From the NCBI GenBank assembly GCA_021201295.1, contig JAJQFE010000023.1, positions 124,001-188,000 on the forward strand: a DNA stretch of 64,000 bases, in the 5' to 3' direction. Shown here piece after piece: positions 1-8,145 of this stretch. A program made the translations under genes and the position numbers. Numbering within the stretch: the stretch's first letter is position 1; each line of letters begins with the position of its first letter. This stretch comes from Tannerellaceae bacterium. Lineage in GTDB: Bacteria; Bacteroidota; Bacteroidia; Bacteroidales; Tannerellaceae. The notes under the pieces are model-generated. The model did no database searches. It saw nothing but the letters and a program-made list of their open reading frames with translations, and was not told the origin of the DNA.

Positions 1-1865
1 CTTTCTACCGTCGTAATTTAGCTTCCGGACAGAAAGGTCTGTCGGTGGCGTTTGACCTGGCTACACACCGCGGATATGATGCGGATCATGAACGTGTGGT
101 TGGGGACGTGGGTAAAGCAGGGGTTTCTATCTGTTCCCTGGAAAATATGAAGGTTTTGTTTGATGGGATTCCATTGAACAAAATGTCTGTTTCCATGACT
201 ATGAATGGTGCGGTGCTTCCTGTACTGGCATTTTATATCAATGCCGGTCTGGAACAGGGTGCTAAGCTGGAAGAGATGGCTGGTACGATCCAGAATGATA
301 TCCTGAAGGAGTTTATGGTGCGTAACACGTATATTTATCCACCTGAATTTTCTATGAAGATCATTGCTGATATCTTTGAATATACTTCCCGGAAAATGCC
401 TAAGTTCAACTCCATTTCTATTTCCGGTTACCACATGCAGGAAGCGGGTGCAACTGCTGATATTGAAATGGCTTATACGTTGTGTGATGGTATGGAATAC
501 CTTCGTGCCGGTATCAATGCCGGTATTGATGTGGATGCGTTTGCTCCGCGTCTGTCTTTCTTCTGGGCGATCGGTATGAATCATTTTATGGAGATTGCCA
601 AAATGCGTGCGGCGCGTATGTTGTGGGCGAAGATTGTGAAAAGTTTCGGTGCTAAGAATCCTAAATCATTGGCTCTTCGTACGCATAGCCAGACTTCAGG
701 CTGGTCATTGACTGAACAGGATCCTTTCAACAATGTGGGACGTACCTGTATTGAGGCGATGGCTGCTGCGTTGGGGCATACGCAGTCGTTGCACACAAAC
801 GCACTGGATGAAGCCATTGCGTTGCCAACTGATTTCTCTGCACGTATTGCACGGAATACGCAGATTTATATCCAGGAAGAAACGCAGGTGTGTAAAGAGA
901 TCGATCCATGGGCAGGTTCTTACTATGTAGAGTCGCTGACGAATGAATTGGTTGAAAAAGGCTGGGCGTTGATCCAGGAGATTGAGAGCATGGGTGGTAT
1001 GGCTAAAGCGATTGAGACCGGTCTTCCGAAGATGCGTATTGAAGAGGCTGCTGCCCGTACGCAGGCTCGTATCGACTCCGGTATCCAGACCATTGTGGGT
1101 GTAAATAAATACCGTCTGGAGAAAGAAGATCCGATTGATATCCTGGAAATTGACAATACGGCTGTACGTCTGGAACAGATCGAACATCTGGAAGACTTAC
1201 GCAGCAAACGGGATAATGAAGCGGTGAAACAGGCGTTGGCAGAGATTACCGAATGTGTACGCACGAAGAAAGGTAATTTGCTGGAGCTGGCTGTCAAAGC
1301 AGCCGGTCTGCGTGCTACTTTAGGAGAGATTTCGGATGCCTGCGAGGAAGTAGTGGGCCGTTATAAAGCAATTATCAGAACTATATCAGGCGTGTATTCA
1401 TCAGAAACAGGTAAGGATGCTGACTTTGTAAAAGCCAGTGAATTGGCAGAGAAGTTTGCTAAACAGGAAGGTCGTCAACCTCGTATCATGATCGCTAAAA
1501 TGGGTCAGGACGGACACGACCGTGGTGCTAAAGTAGTGGCTACAGGTTATGTTGACTGTGGGTTTGACGTGGATATGGGACCGTTGTTCCAGACTCCGGC
1601 TGAAGCTGCCCGTCAGGCTGTAGAGAATGATGTGCATGTCATGGGTGTTTCTTCTCTGGCTGCCGGACACAAAACATTAGTGCCGCAGGTCATTGAGGAG
1701 TTGGCGAAGTTAGGCCGTCCGGATATTATTGTCATTGCTGGCGGGGTTATTCCTGCACAGGATTATGATTATCTGTATAAAGCCGGTGTGGCTGCGATCT
1801 TTGGGCCGGGTACTTCCGTGTCGAAAGCGGCTGTTCAGATCCTTGAGATTTTATTAGGTGAATAA
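1..1865 (+). CDS. mutB: Methylmalonyl-CoA mutase large subunit, 5' end cut by the window
   Basis: B12-dependent isomerase that interconverts methylmalonyl-CoA and succinyl-CoA in the succinate-propionate pathway (cytoplasm). The reading frame is already open at base 3 ([18 protein letters not shown]), so the GTG at 45 is not the start; about 100 N-terminal residues are missing compared with the usual length of about 715. The TIM-barrel substrate domain fills most of the visible part (for example [15 protein letters not shown]). The C-terminal cobalamin domain has DGHDRG at about 1509-1526, whose His is the lower axial cobalt ligand, followed by SSLAAGH and IVIAGGVIP. The small subunit gene would be expected just upstream, outside the window. 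A hairpin terminator follows. Confidence 0.97.
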   Translation, partial: FYRRNLASGQKGLSVAFDLATHRGYDADHERVVGDVGKAGVSICSLENMKVLFDGIPLNKMSVSMTMNGAVLPVLAFYINAGLEQGAKLEEMAGTIQNDILKEFMVRNTYIYPPEFSMKIIADIFEYTSRKMPKFNSISISGYHMQEAGATADIEMAYTLCDGMEYLRAGINAGIDVDAFAPRLSFFWAIGMNHFMEIAKMRAARMLWAKIVKSFGAKNPKSLALRTHSQTSGWSLTEQDPFNNVGRTCIEAMAAALGHTQSLHTNALDEAIALPTDFSARIARNTQIYIQEETQVCKEIDPWAGSYYVESLTNELVEKGWALIQEIESMGGMAKAIETGLPKMRIEEAAARTQARIDSGIQTIVGVNKYRLEKEDPIDILEIDNTAVRLEQIEHLEDLRSKRDNEAVKQALAEITECVRTKKGNLLELAVKAAGLRATLGEISDACEEVVGRYKAIIRTISGVYSSETGKDADFVKASELAEKFAKQEGRQPRIMIAKMGQDGHDRGAKVVATGYVDCGFDVDMGPLFQTPAEAARQAVENDVHVMGVSSLAAGHKTLVPQVIEELAKLGRPDIIVIAGGVIPAQDYDYLYKAGVAAIFGPGTSVSKAAVQILEILLGE

Positions 1866-1884
1866 ACACGGATAGATAGATACT

Positions 1885-1916
1885 AAAAAAGCGTAGCCGG
1901 AAGGTTACGCTTTTTT
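1885..1916 (+). terminator. Intrinsic terminator after the mutase gene
   Basis: An 11-bp stem (AAAAAAGCGTA, 1885-1895, with TACGCTTTTTT, 1906-1916) is followed by a T-rich stretch. It separates the mutase from the converging esterase gene and can work in both directions. Confidence 0.85.
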
Positions 1917-1921
1917 ATTTT

Positions 1922-2670
1922 TTATTCTATTTGGTTGAAGAAGTGGACTGCCTGCCTCTGCCACCAGTCCCAGTCGTGGACGGAATCGGTTCCCCAATAA
2001 TCGAACCAGGCGGGGATCTCTTTGGATTCCAGGACCTGTTGCAAGGCGCGGGTATCCTTGAGCATTAATTCTTCATCGGCTCCCCTGCCGCAGCAGAAAA
2101 ACAATCTGGCCTGTTTATATTTCGTTAAGAGGGGGTCTTCGTGATTGTTTTGCAGGTAATCAACCGGAGAGTTCAGGTAGATCTCTGTTGGTTTATAGTC
2201 ACCGAAAAAATAGCCGGTGGAATAGACTCCACTCAAAGCGATCAGGGTGTCTATGTGCCATGGGTTGCGGAAAAAGAAATTGGCAGCATGATAAGCGCCC
2301 ATGGAACATCCTGTCACGACTAACTGTTGTTCCTGACCGCCGTTATTTCTTTGCTTTTCCATAAAACAGAGGGGATGAGTTCTTCCTTTATATAGGCAAA
2401 ATATTGTTCGTGGCGGTGGATTCGTTGCAGTTTATCCCAGGAATCGGAGAAATAAGTTTCCCAGTCAATGCTGTCTGCTGTCCATATCTGGATTTTGCCT
2501 TGTTCGATAAAATGCGAAAGCACCCGGATCATTCCTGAATCTTCATATTGATAGAAGCGTCCGTTGGAAGTCGGGAACACGAGCACGGGCTTGCCTGTAT
2601 GTCCATACACTTTGTACTCCATATGTCTCCCGAGTCTGTTACTGTAGTCATTGTGGTAGTTTATCTGCAT
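1922..2670 (-). pseudogene. Esterase-family alpha/beta hydrolase, frameshifted
   Basis: Two overlapping minus-strand frames make up one esterase-D-like protein of about 245 residues. The N-terminal half (2670 down to about 2365) has the family opening HMEYKVYGHTGKPVLVFPTS. The C-terminal half has the nucleophile elbow GCSMGAYHA (catalytic Ser) and the catalytic His in SVHDWDWW. The frames join cleanly as ELIPSVFMEKQ if one base is added to the four-base A-run at 2363-2366 on the plus strand, so a single-base deletion is the simplest lesion. Substrate is unknown; relatives cleave small esters. No signal peptide is visible. It could be a sequencing error, but see the decay finding. Confidence 0.8.
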
Positions 2671-3082
2671 GTGCTTTACCTTGTAAGTTGTATGTAACTG
2701 ATCATTTCTTTTATTTCTCCACAGATTTTTTCCTAATCCTGGTAGACGCCTCTTTACTTCCAGGGCTGTGATCCCACAGTCCTGTTTTTGTTCTGTATTT
2801 TATCTGCCCCTTCAGAGAGGCAAATATAATATAAATTGTTATCGGTGTTCATTACATGGATCATACTTTTATTCCGGCAGGTAGGATATTGAATAGTTTT
2901 ACCCGGCTCTTACGCAAGAAGGAGTTTATTTCCTGTTTGCCTGTGTGGCAAAAGTAACGGCCTGTGTCCGGATGGGAAATACCATATATATGGTAATTTA
3001 CAGAAGGATAAAAGTCTGCACCTAAAACGATCCCGGTTTGTAAAAAAGGGGTGCTGCATGAATGATTTTACATTTAGTTTTA
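2671..3082. other. Gene-free stretch upstream of the riboswitch
   Basis: No convincing coding frame is seen on either strand. It holds the hairpin at 2761-2789 and a possible minus-strand -7 element (TATATTTG, reverse complement of 2821-2828) that might serve the esterase gene, although no matching -33 element was found. Confidence 0.4.
2761..2789 (+). terminator. Terminator-like hairpin
   Basis: CAGGGCTGTG/CACAGTCCTG (one mismatch) forms a 10-bp stem with a 4-nt loop, followed by TTTTTG on the plus strand. No plus-strand gene ends here, so what it would terminate is unclear. It may be chance or may end an antisense or small transcript. Confidence 0.35.
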
Positions 3083-3090
3083 TACCTTTG
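3083..3090 (+). promoter_or_regulatory. Possible -7 element for the riboswitch transcript
   Basis: TACCTTTG matches the Bacteroidetes -7 consensus TAnnTTTG and lies about 10 nt before the riboswitch core. No clear TTTG -33 element is present at the expected distance. Confidence 0.45.
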
Positions 3091-3094
3091 TCCT

Positions 3095-3266
3095 GATTTT
3101 GGTGGTGAGTTCTTCCTCCGAAGAGTTCGCTGAAAAGGGAATCAGGTGAAAAACCTGAACAGTGCCCGCTGCTGTAAATCCTGTATGAATTTTGCACACT
3201 ACCAGAGGCCACTGGAATTTGTTTCCGGGAAGGCGTGTAAAATGGGATAAGTCAGAAAACCTGCCA
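3095..3266 (+). promoter_or_regulatory. Cobalamin riboswitch
   Basis: The ordered conserved blocks of the Rfam Cobalamin class are present: AAAAGGGAATCAGGTGAAAA at about 3132, CAGTGCCCGCTGCTGTAA (the B12 box region) at about 3160, GGCCACTGG at about 3208, CCGGGAAGGC at about 3225, and GGGATAAGTCAGAAAACC at about 3244 followed by TGCC. Such RNAs bind adenosyl- or methylcobalamin and usually repress BtuB-type transporters or B12 genes. Here the next sizeable gene starts 370 nt later and is an outer-membrane barrel, not a recognisable B12 gene. Confidence 0.93.
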
Positions 3267-3638
3267 GAATGTTGTCGGTAAAACTTTCGTGGTGTAGAGT
3301 TTTTACTATCCTATCGAATGTGATCATTTGATTTGTATGAGAAGTCTTTATCCCTGTTCCGGAATAGTGGGAGACGTGGTGTGATGTATGCTTTGCACAG
3401 AGTAGGTGGCCACGTATGGTTCTATTGCTTCGGAAAGATTGTTTTTCCTGCACTAATTATAGTAGAAAGATTTAATTATTTTGTCATAATAATTAGAGAA
3501 AGAAGCATGAATTTACATACGGGATGAGCTCCGTATGAAATTTATGCTTTCTTTGTAATGGGCAACTCTTTATTTTATTTGATTGTTTATTCACCAAAAA
3601 GTATATTTATTTGTAAACTATTTTAAAACAAAAATAAT
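3267..3638 (+). other. Leader between riboswitch and barrel gene
   Basis: Contains only tiny frames: a 15-codon frame beginning MRSLYPCSG at about 3337, and a 48-codon frame starting at an ATG at about 3382 (MYALHRVGGHVWF) that ends inside the long hairpin at 3499-3554. Neither resembles a known protein. The region is probably untranslated leader or the remains of a deleted B12-regulated gene. Confidence 0.4.
3499..3554 (+). terminator. Long imperfect hairpin downstream of the riboswitch
   Basis: The arms 3499-3522 and 3531-3554 are inverted repeats of 24 nt with only a few mismatches around an 8-nt loop (core ACATACGG/CCGTATGA, outer AAAGAAGCAT/ATGCTTTCTTT). The 3' side ends in a T-rich run. 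It could stop riboswitch transcription or insulate the next gene. The length is well above an ordinary terminator. Confidence 0.7.
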
Positions 3639-4238
3639 ATGAAAAAAATTGCAGGAGTACTACTTATTGCCTGTATGGCTTTGATAACCGTTTCAGCCCA
3701 TGCCCAGATCCGTTTTGGTGTAAAAGGCGGAGTCAATATCTCTAAAGTACATTTTAATGAAGACCTGATCAAGGGTAGCAATGTGACGGGTTTCCATATT
3801 GGACCTATGGTGGAGGTGATGGCTCCTTATACGGGGCTGGGAATGGATGTGGCTATCTTATATTCCCAGAAAGGGATGGAATATAATGGTCCGGTTAAAT
3901 CAGAAAGTTTCAATGCGGATTATCTGGATATTCCTCTTAACCTGAAATGGAAATTCGGTTTACCTATTGTCAAAGGATATGTCAATGCCGGACCTTATTT
4001 TGCCTTCCGGATTGCCGGAGATAAAGTATGGGAAGTTCCTTCTACGGTCCGGACGGATGTGAAGGCAAAAAACTTTAATACCGGTTTAAACATCGGGGCG
4101 GGGGTTGAAGTGATTAAACATTTACAGGTCGGATTTAATTACGGCTTTGACCTGACTGACAGTTTTGAGGCTGAATTTGGGAATGGCGGGGAAGGGAAGA
4201 ACCGTACCTGGTCTCTTGTCGCTGCTATTTTGTTTTGA
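3639..4238 (+). CDS. Outer-membrane beta-barrel protein (PorT-like fold)
   Basis: 199 residues. A signal peptide (MKKIAGVLLIACMALITVSA, cut at AHA-Q) leads into a repetitive beta-strand pattern beginning IRFGVKGGVNISKVHF, typical of the outer-membrane beta-barrel domain family in Bacteroidetes. The chain ends with a C-terminal Phe (LVAAILF), as barrel proteins do for BAM recognition. No ligand or pathway can be assigned. It is paralogous to the next gene (both have the GVKAG/GVKGG-MN/VN-IS motif, IPLNxKW, and YVNAGPY/LTAGPY blocks). The preceding 370 nt hold the riboswitch leader, so B12 control is possible but unproved. Confidence 0.85.
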   Translation: MKKIAGVLLIACMALITVSAHAQIRFGVKGGVNISKVHFNEDLIKGSNVTGFHIGPMVEVMAPYTGLGMDVAILYSQKGMEYNGPVKSESFNADYLDIPLNLKWKFGLPIVKGYVNAGPYFAFRIAGDKVWEVPSTVRTDVKAKNFNTGLNIGAGVEVIKHLQVGFNYGFDLTDSFEAEFGNGGEGKNRTWSLVAAILF

Positions 4239-4437
4239 TCCATAGCGGGAAGCATATATTAAGAGGGGTAGGAGATAGACTCTATCCCTTTTTTATGGGT
4301 TGGCCGGATTCCCGGAAATCCGGATTGATGGATTCATATGGCCCTTTTATCTTCCGGAACGGTTGTTTCAACGATGTTTTTTTGTATGGCATCCTGTAAG
4401 TTGGTTTATTTGTATAAACTTACGAACAGGTATATCT

Positions 4438-5032
4438 ATGCGTTTAAATCTATTTTTTCTTTTCCTGATAGGGGGGAATTCTTTTTTCCTTGCCTGTTCA
4501 GGCTCAGTTTCGCTATGGTGTGAAAGCAGGCATGAATATTTCCACGCTTCATTTTAATAAGGATCTGGTCTCTCCGGATGCGCTGGTGGGTTACCAGATG
4601 GGGTTGACCTCTGAATGGATGTCCCAGCGCAAACATATCGGTGTGGAACTTTCCGCTTTATTCTCCCAGAAGGGGATCACCTATCATTCCAAGAGGTATA
4701 CTGCGAATTATATAGGTATTCCGTTGAATTTTAAATGGAGGTACCGGTTGCTGTTCGGGGATCTTTTCCTTACGGCCGGTCCGTATGTTGCTTTTAGTAT
4801 AGGAGAAAAGGAATGGGATAAAATTTCTGTCAACGGTAGTCCCCGTACCACGGCCAAAGATCTGGATTTTGGTGTGAATGCCGGGGCTGGTATCCTGATC
4901 CTCAATCATTTTCAGGTGGGTCTGGGCTATGGTCTGGGACTCACTGACGGGTATGAAGTCAAGCGGACGAGTGGCCTGAAAAGTTATGCGCAGAACAGAA
5001 ACTGGAATATTAGTGTAACTTATTTATTTTGA
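4438..5032 (+). pseudogene. Second outer-membrane beta-barrel protein, frameshift in the signal peptide
   Basis: The barrel part is open from 4472 to 5032 (QFRYGVKAGMNIS... to SVTYLF) but has no good ATG. An ATG at 4438 opens a frame coding MRLNLFFLFLIGG, which runs out of phase at a six-G run (4471-4476). Removing one G gives an ideal signal peptide ending SLPVQA-QF. As written the protein would either start at TTG 4490 without a signal, or not be made. The lesion is in a G tract within the leader, where slippage would switch export on and off; a sequencing error is the other option. It is a paralogue of the preceding gene. Confidence 0.75.
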
Positions 5033-5057
5033 ATATTATTTAATAGTTCCCAGGGGT

Positions 5058-5086
5058 GGCCGGTCTTTCAAAGTCCGGCCTTTTTT
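5058..5086 (+). terminator. Intrinsic terminator after the barrel pair
   Basis: GGCCGGTCTT (5058-5067) pairs with AAGTCCGGCC (5071-5080) with one mismatch, followed by six T residues. Confidence 0.85.
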
Positions 5087-5088
5087 AT

Positions 5089-5096
5089 TATTTTTG
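5089..5096 (+). promoter_or_regulatory. Probable priA -7 element
   Basis: TATTTTTG fits TAnnTTTG and sits 20 bp before the priA ATG, directly after the terminator of the previous unit. The -33 element is weak. Confidence 0.5.
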
Positions 5097-5116
5097 TTTA
5101 GATAAACAATGATTTG

Positions 5117-7579
5117 ATGAAATACGTAGACGTCATCCTTCCTTTGCCTTTAGAAAATAGTTATACCTATAGTATCCCTGCAGAGTTGGAAGGTGCAATA
5201 GGCCCGGGTTGCCGGGTAATCGTACATTTTGGTAGAAAAAGATATTATACTGCTATAGTGCTGGCTGTTCATGAACGTACGCCTGCCACAGATTATGAGA
5301 TCAAGGAAATTTATGCGCTTTTAGATTCGGCTCCTGTCCTGATGCGGCCTCAGCTTCGTTTCTGGGAATGGATCTCCTCTTATTATTTATGTAAATTAGG
5401 CGATGTGTATAAGGCAGCTCTTCCTTCCGGTTTGAAACTGGAAAGTGAAACGGTTGTTTCTATTTGTGAGGACTATGAGGCAGAGCAACCTTTGCGTCCT
5501 TCCGAACAGGCGGTGTTGGATGCTTTTGCCGGTAAACAGAAAAGAACTGTTTTGGAGCTGGAGAAGAAAACCGGTTTGAGAAATGTGGTTTCGGTGGTAG
5601 CTGCTTTGATGAATTACGGAGCGGTGGAAGTGAATGAGGAGATCCGGCGGGGATTTACTCCGAAGACCCGAACTTTTGTCCGTTTGGTGGACACCTACCG
5701 GCAGGAAGAAAAGTTGCAGGAGGTTTTTGCTGACCTGAAACGGGCTAAAAAACAGGAATTGTTGCTGATCTGCTTTTTAGATCTGAGCCACTCATTGAAT
5801 CCGGTCCTGAGCCAGGAGGTTTCCAAGAAAGAATTGCTGGAGAAAAGTAATTGCGGTACGATGGTGCTGGATGGGTTGATTAAACGGGGTGTACTGGAAA
5901 CCTATGAGAAAGAGATCGGGCGTCTGCAGGTACCTGTCTGCCGTCTGAACGGCTTAAGTCCTTTGAGCCCGGCACAGGAAAAAGCCTACCGGGAGATCCA
6001 TGCCGTCTTAAAGGAAAAAGAGGTTTGTCTGTTACACGGGGTTACTTCCAGTGGTAAAACGGAAGTGTACACGCATCTCATTCAGGATGTCCTGCAAAAA
6101 GGACGGCAGGCGCTTTATCTGTTACCGGAGATTGCTATCACTACTCAGATTACTGAGAGGCTGGCTAAAATCTTTGGGGATAAACTATTGGTTTACCATT
6201 CCCGTTTTTCTGATAATGAACGGGTGGAAATCTGGAATAAGGTGCTCTATTCGAATGAACCTTTGCTGGTTTTAGGTGTTCGCTCTTCTCTGTTCCTGCC
6301 TTTCAGGGATCTGGGATTGGTTATTGTCGATGAGGAACATGAAAATACCTATAAACAGCAAGATCCTGCTCCCCGGTATCATGCCCGGAATGCAGCCATT
6401 GTGCTGGCTAATATGCATGGAGGGAAAACGTTATTGGGGTCTGCTACTCCTTCGCTTGATTCGTATTATAATGCCCTGACCGGTAAATATGGGTTAGTCT
6501 ATTTGTCCAGCCGTTTCGGGGAGGGTCTGTTACCGGAGATTATTCCTGTGGATATCAAAGAACTGAAACGGAAGAAGATCATGAAAGACACCCTGTTTTC
6601 TCCTGCATTGATAGAAAAGATACAGGGCGCTTTGGAGAGAGGTGAACAGGCCATTCTGTTTCAGAATCGCCGGGGGTTTGCTCCTATGATTGAATGTAAA
6701 GAGTGTGGTTGGGTTCCCCATTGTGTAAATTGTGATGTGAGTTTAACTTATCATAAGTACCATCATCATCTGGTATGCCATTATTGCGGGTATACCTACC
6801 AGTTACCTGCTGCCTGTCCGGAGTGTGGAGAAAAGGAAATGAAGATGTTAGGCTTTGGTACGGAAAAAGTGGAAGAGGAGATTTCCGTACTTTTTCCCGG
6901 TGCCCGTGTAGACCGTATGGATATGGACTCTGTACGTACGCGGACGGCTTATGAACGAATACTGGCTGACTTTAAGAAAGGCAGGACGCATATTCTGATA
7001 GGAACCCAGATGTTGTCGAAAGGGCTGGACTTTGGTAAAGTAGCAGTAGTGGGTATCCTGAACGCTGATTCTTTAATGAACTTTCCTGATTTCCGGGCCC
7101 ATGAACGTGCGTTTCAGTTGATGGTTCAGGTGAGTGGCAGGGCCGGAAGGCGGGATCGAAGGGGTACGGTCATTTTGCAGACTTCTCAACCGAAACATCC
7201 GCTGATACAAATGGTGAAGGAACAGGACTATAAAAGTATGGCTGATATGCAACTCACTGAACGGCGCATGTTCCGTTATCCTCCTTATTACAGATTGATT
7301 GTACTGGTGATCCGGAGCAGGAACGAAGACACGCTAAATGAATTGGCTCCGGTCTATGCAGAGAAACTCCGGAAAAAGCTTGGAGACCGGGTGCTGGGTC
7401 CGGTAACTCCGCCTGTCAACCGTATTCAGACTTTACATATCCGTAAAATCGTCCTGAAAATGGAGATTGCAGTGGCTATTGCTCCTGTCCGGCAGCTATT
7501 GGATGAGGTCTATGCTGACATGCAGCTCTATTCCTCTTTTAAACAACTGATTATTCATTATGATGTAGACCCTGTCTGA
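5117..7579 (+). CDS. priA: Primosomal replication restart helicase PriA
   Basis: Superfamily 2 DNA helicase that recognises stalled forks and reloads the replisome. The N-terminal 3'-end-binding domain starts MKYVDVILPLPLENSYTY. The helicase core has Walker A GVTSSGKTEVY (about residue 310), the Walker B DEEH box and GSATPSL. A zinc module of paired cysteines follows (CKECGWVPHCVNC and CHYCGY...CPECGEK), then QVSGRAGRRDRRG of motif VI. The length (820 aa) is normal. The ATG at 5117 was chosen over the TTG at 5114 because it begins the conserved N-terminus. It sits alone between two terminator/promoter boundaries. Confidence 0.98.
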   Translation: MKYVDVILPLPLENSYTYSIPAELEGAIGPGCRVIVHFGRKRYYTAIVLAVHERTPATDYEIKEIYALLDSAPVLMRPQLRFWEWISSYYLCKLGDVYKAALPSGLKLESETVVSICEDYEAEQPLRPSEQAVLDAFAGKQKRTVLELEKKTGLRNVVSVVAALMNYGAVEVNEEIRRGFTPKTRTFVRLVDTYRQEEKLQEVFADLKRAKKQELLLICFLDLSHSLNPVLSQEVSKKELLEKSNCGTMVLDGLIKRGVLETYEKEIGRLQVPVCRLNGLSPLSPAQEKAYREIHAVLKEKEVCLLHGVTSSGKTEVYTHLIQDVLQKGRQALYLLPEIAITTQITERLAKIFGDKLLVYHSRFSDNERVEIWNKVLYSNEPLLVLGVRSSLFLPFRDLGLVIVDEEHENTYKQQDPAPRYHARNAAIVLANMHGGKTLLGSATPSLDSYYNALTGKYGLVYLSSRFGEGLLPEIIPVDIKELKRKKIMKDTLFSPALIEKIQGALERGEQAILFQNRRGFAPMIECKECGWVPHCVNCDVSLTYHKYHHHLVCHYCGYTYQLPAACPECGEKEMKMLGFGTEKVEEEISVLFPGARVDRMDMDSVRTRTAYERILADFKKGRTHILIGTQMLSKGLDFGKVAVVGILNADSLMNFPDFRAHERAFQLMVQVSGRAGRRDRRGTVILQTSQPKHPLIQMVKEQDYKSMADMQLTERRMFRYPPYYRLIVLVIRSRNEDTLNELAPVYAEKLRKKLGDRVLGPVTPPVNRIQTLHIRKIVLKMEIAVAIAPVRQLLDEVYADMQLYSSFKQLIIHYDVDPV

Positions 7580-7622
7580 GCTATACGCTGTATTTCTGTT
7601 AAGGAGAAGCTTTTTTACTAAA

Positions 7623-7652
7623 TTGTTTTTTAGGATCTATTCTATATATTTG
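7623..7652 (+). promoter_or_regulatory. Promoter of the phosphatase gene
   Basis: TTG (7623-7625), 19 nt, then TATATTTG (7645-7652). The -7 element ends four bases before the ATG at 7657, so the predicted transcript would be leaderless or almost so. Confidence 0.6.
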
Positions 7653-7656
7653 CTTT

Positions 7657-8145
7657 ATGAAACAGGAGAAAATTCGTTTATTATTTGTTTGTTTAGGAAA
7701 CATTTGCCGTTCGCCGTCTGCTGAAGCCATTATAAAAAAGCTGGTTCAGGATGCCGGGCTTGAATCCCGGATTGACATTGACTCGGCCGGAATTTTAGGG
7801 TATCATGAAGGGGAGTTACCTGACTCCCGGATGTGGATGCATGGTTCCCGACGGGGATATGTACTGGATTCCCGTTCCCGCCCTGTGAAAACTTCAGATT
7901 TCTATACGTTTGATATGATCATAGGGATGGATGACCGTAATATGGATGACCTGAGAAGAAAGGCGCCGGATATGGAATCTGTGGCTAAGCTCCATAAGAT
8001 GACAGATTTTCTGGAAAATAAACTATATGACCATGTTCCCGATCCTTATTACGGGGGAGCTTCCGGCTTTAAATTGGTGCTGGATCTGTTGGAAGAGGCG
8101 TGTCAGGGATTATTAGACACTATTTCTTCAATTTCGGATAACTGA
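7657..8145 (+). CDS. Low-molecular-weight protein-tyrosine phosphatase
   Basis: 162 residues. The P-loop VCLGNICRSPSAEA (CX5RS, catalytic Cys and Arg) is at residues about 10-23 and the general-acid loop DPYYGG (Asp) near residue 130. Cytoplasmic dephosphorylation of phosphotyrosine proteins, often linked to exopolysaccharide kinases, although no tyrosine kinase is nearby. The 3' end overlaps the converging 7TM-HD gene by 26 bp. Confidence 0.95.
   Translation: MKQEKIRLLFVCLGNICRSPSAEAIIKKLVQDAGLESRIDIDSAGILGYHEGELPDSRMWMHGSRRGYVLDSRSRPVKTSDFYTFDMIIGMDDRNMDDLRRKAPDMESVAKLHKMTDFLENKLYDHVPDPYYGGASGFKLVLDLLEEACQGLLDTISSISDN

Noticed and set aside
45..1865. GTG at 45 as start of the mutase
   Set aside because: The frame continues upstream with conserved mutase sequence to the window edge, so the gene is truncated by the window.
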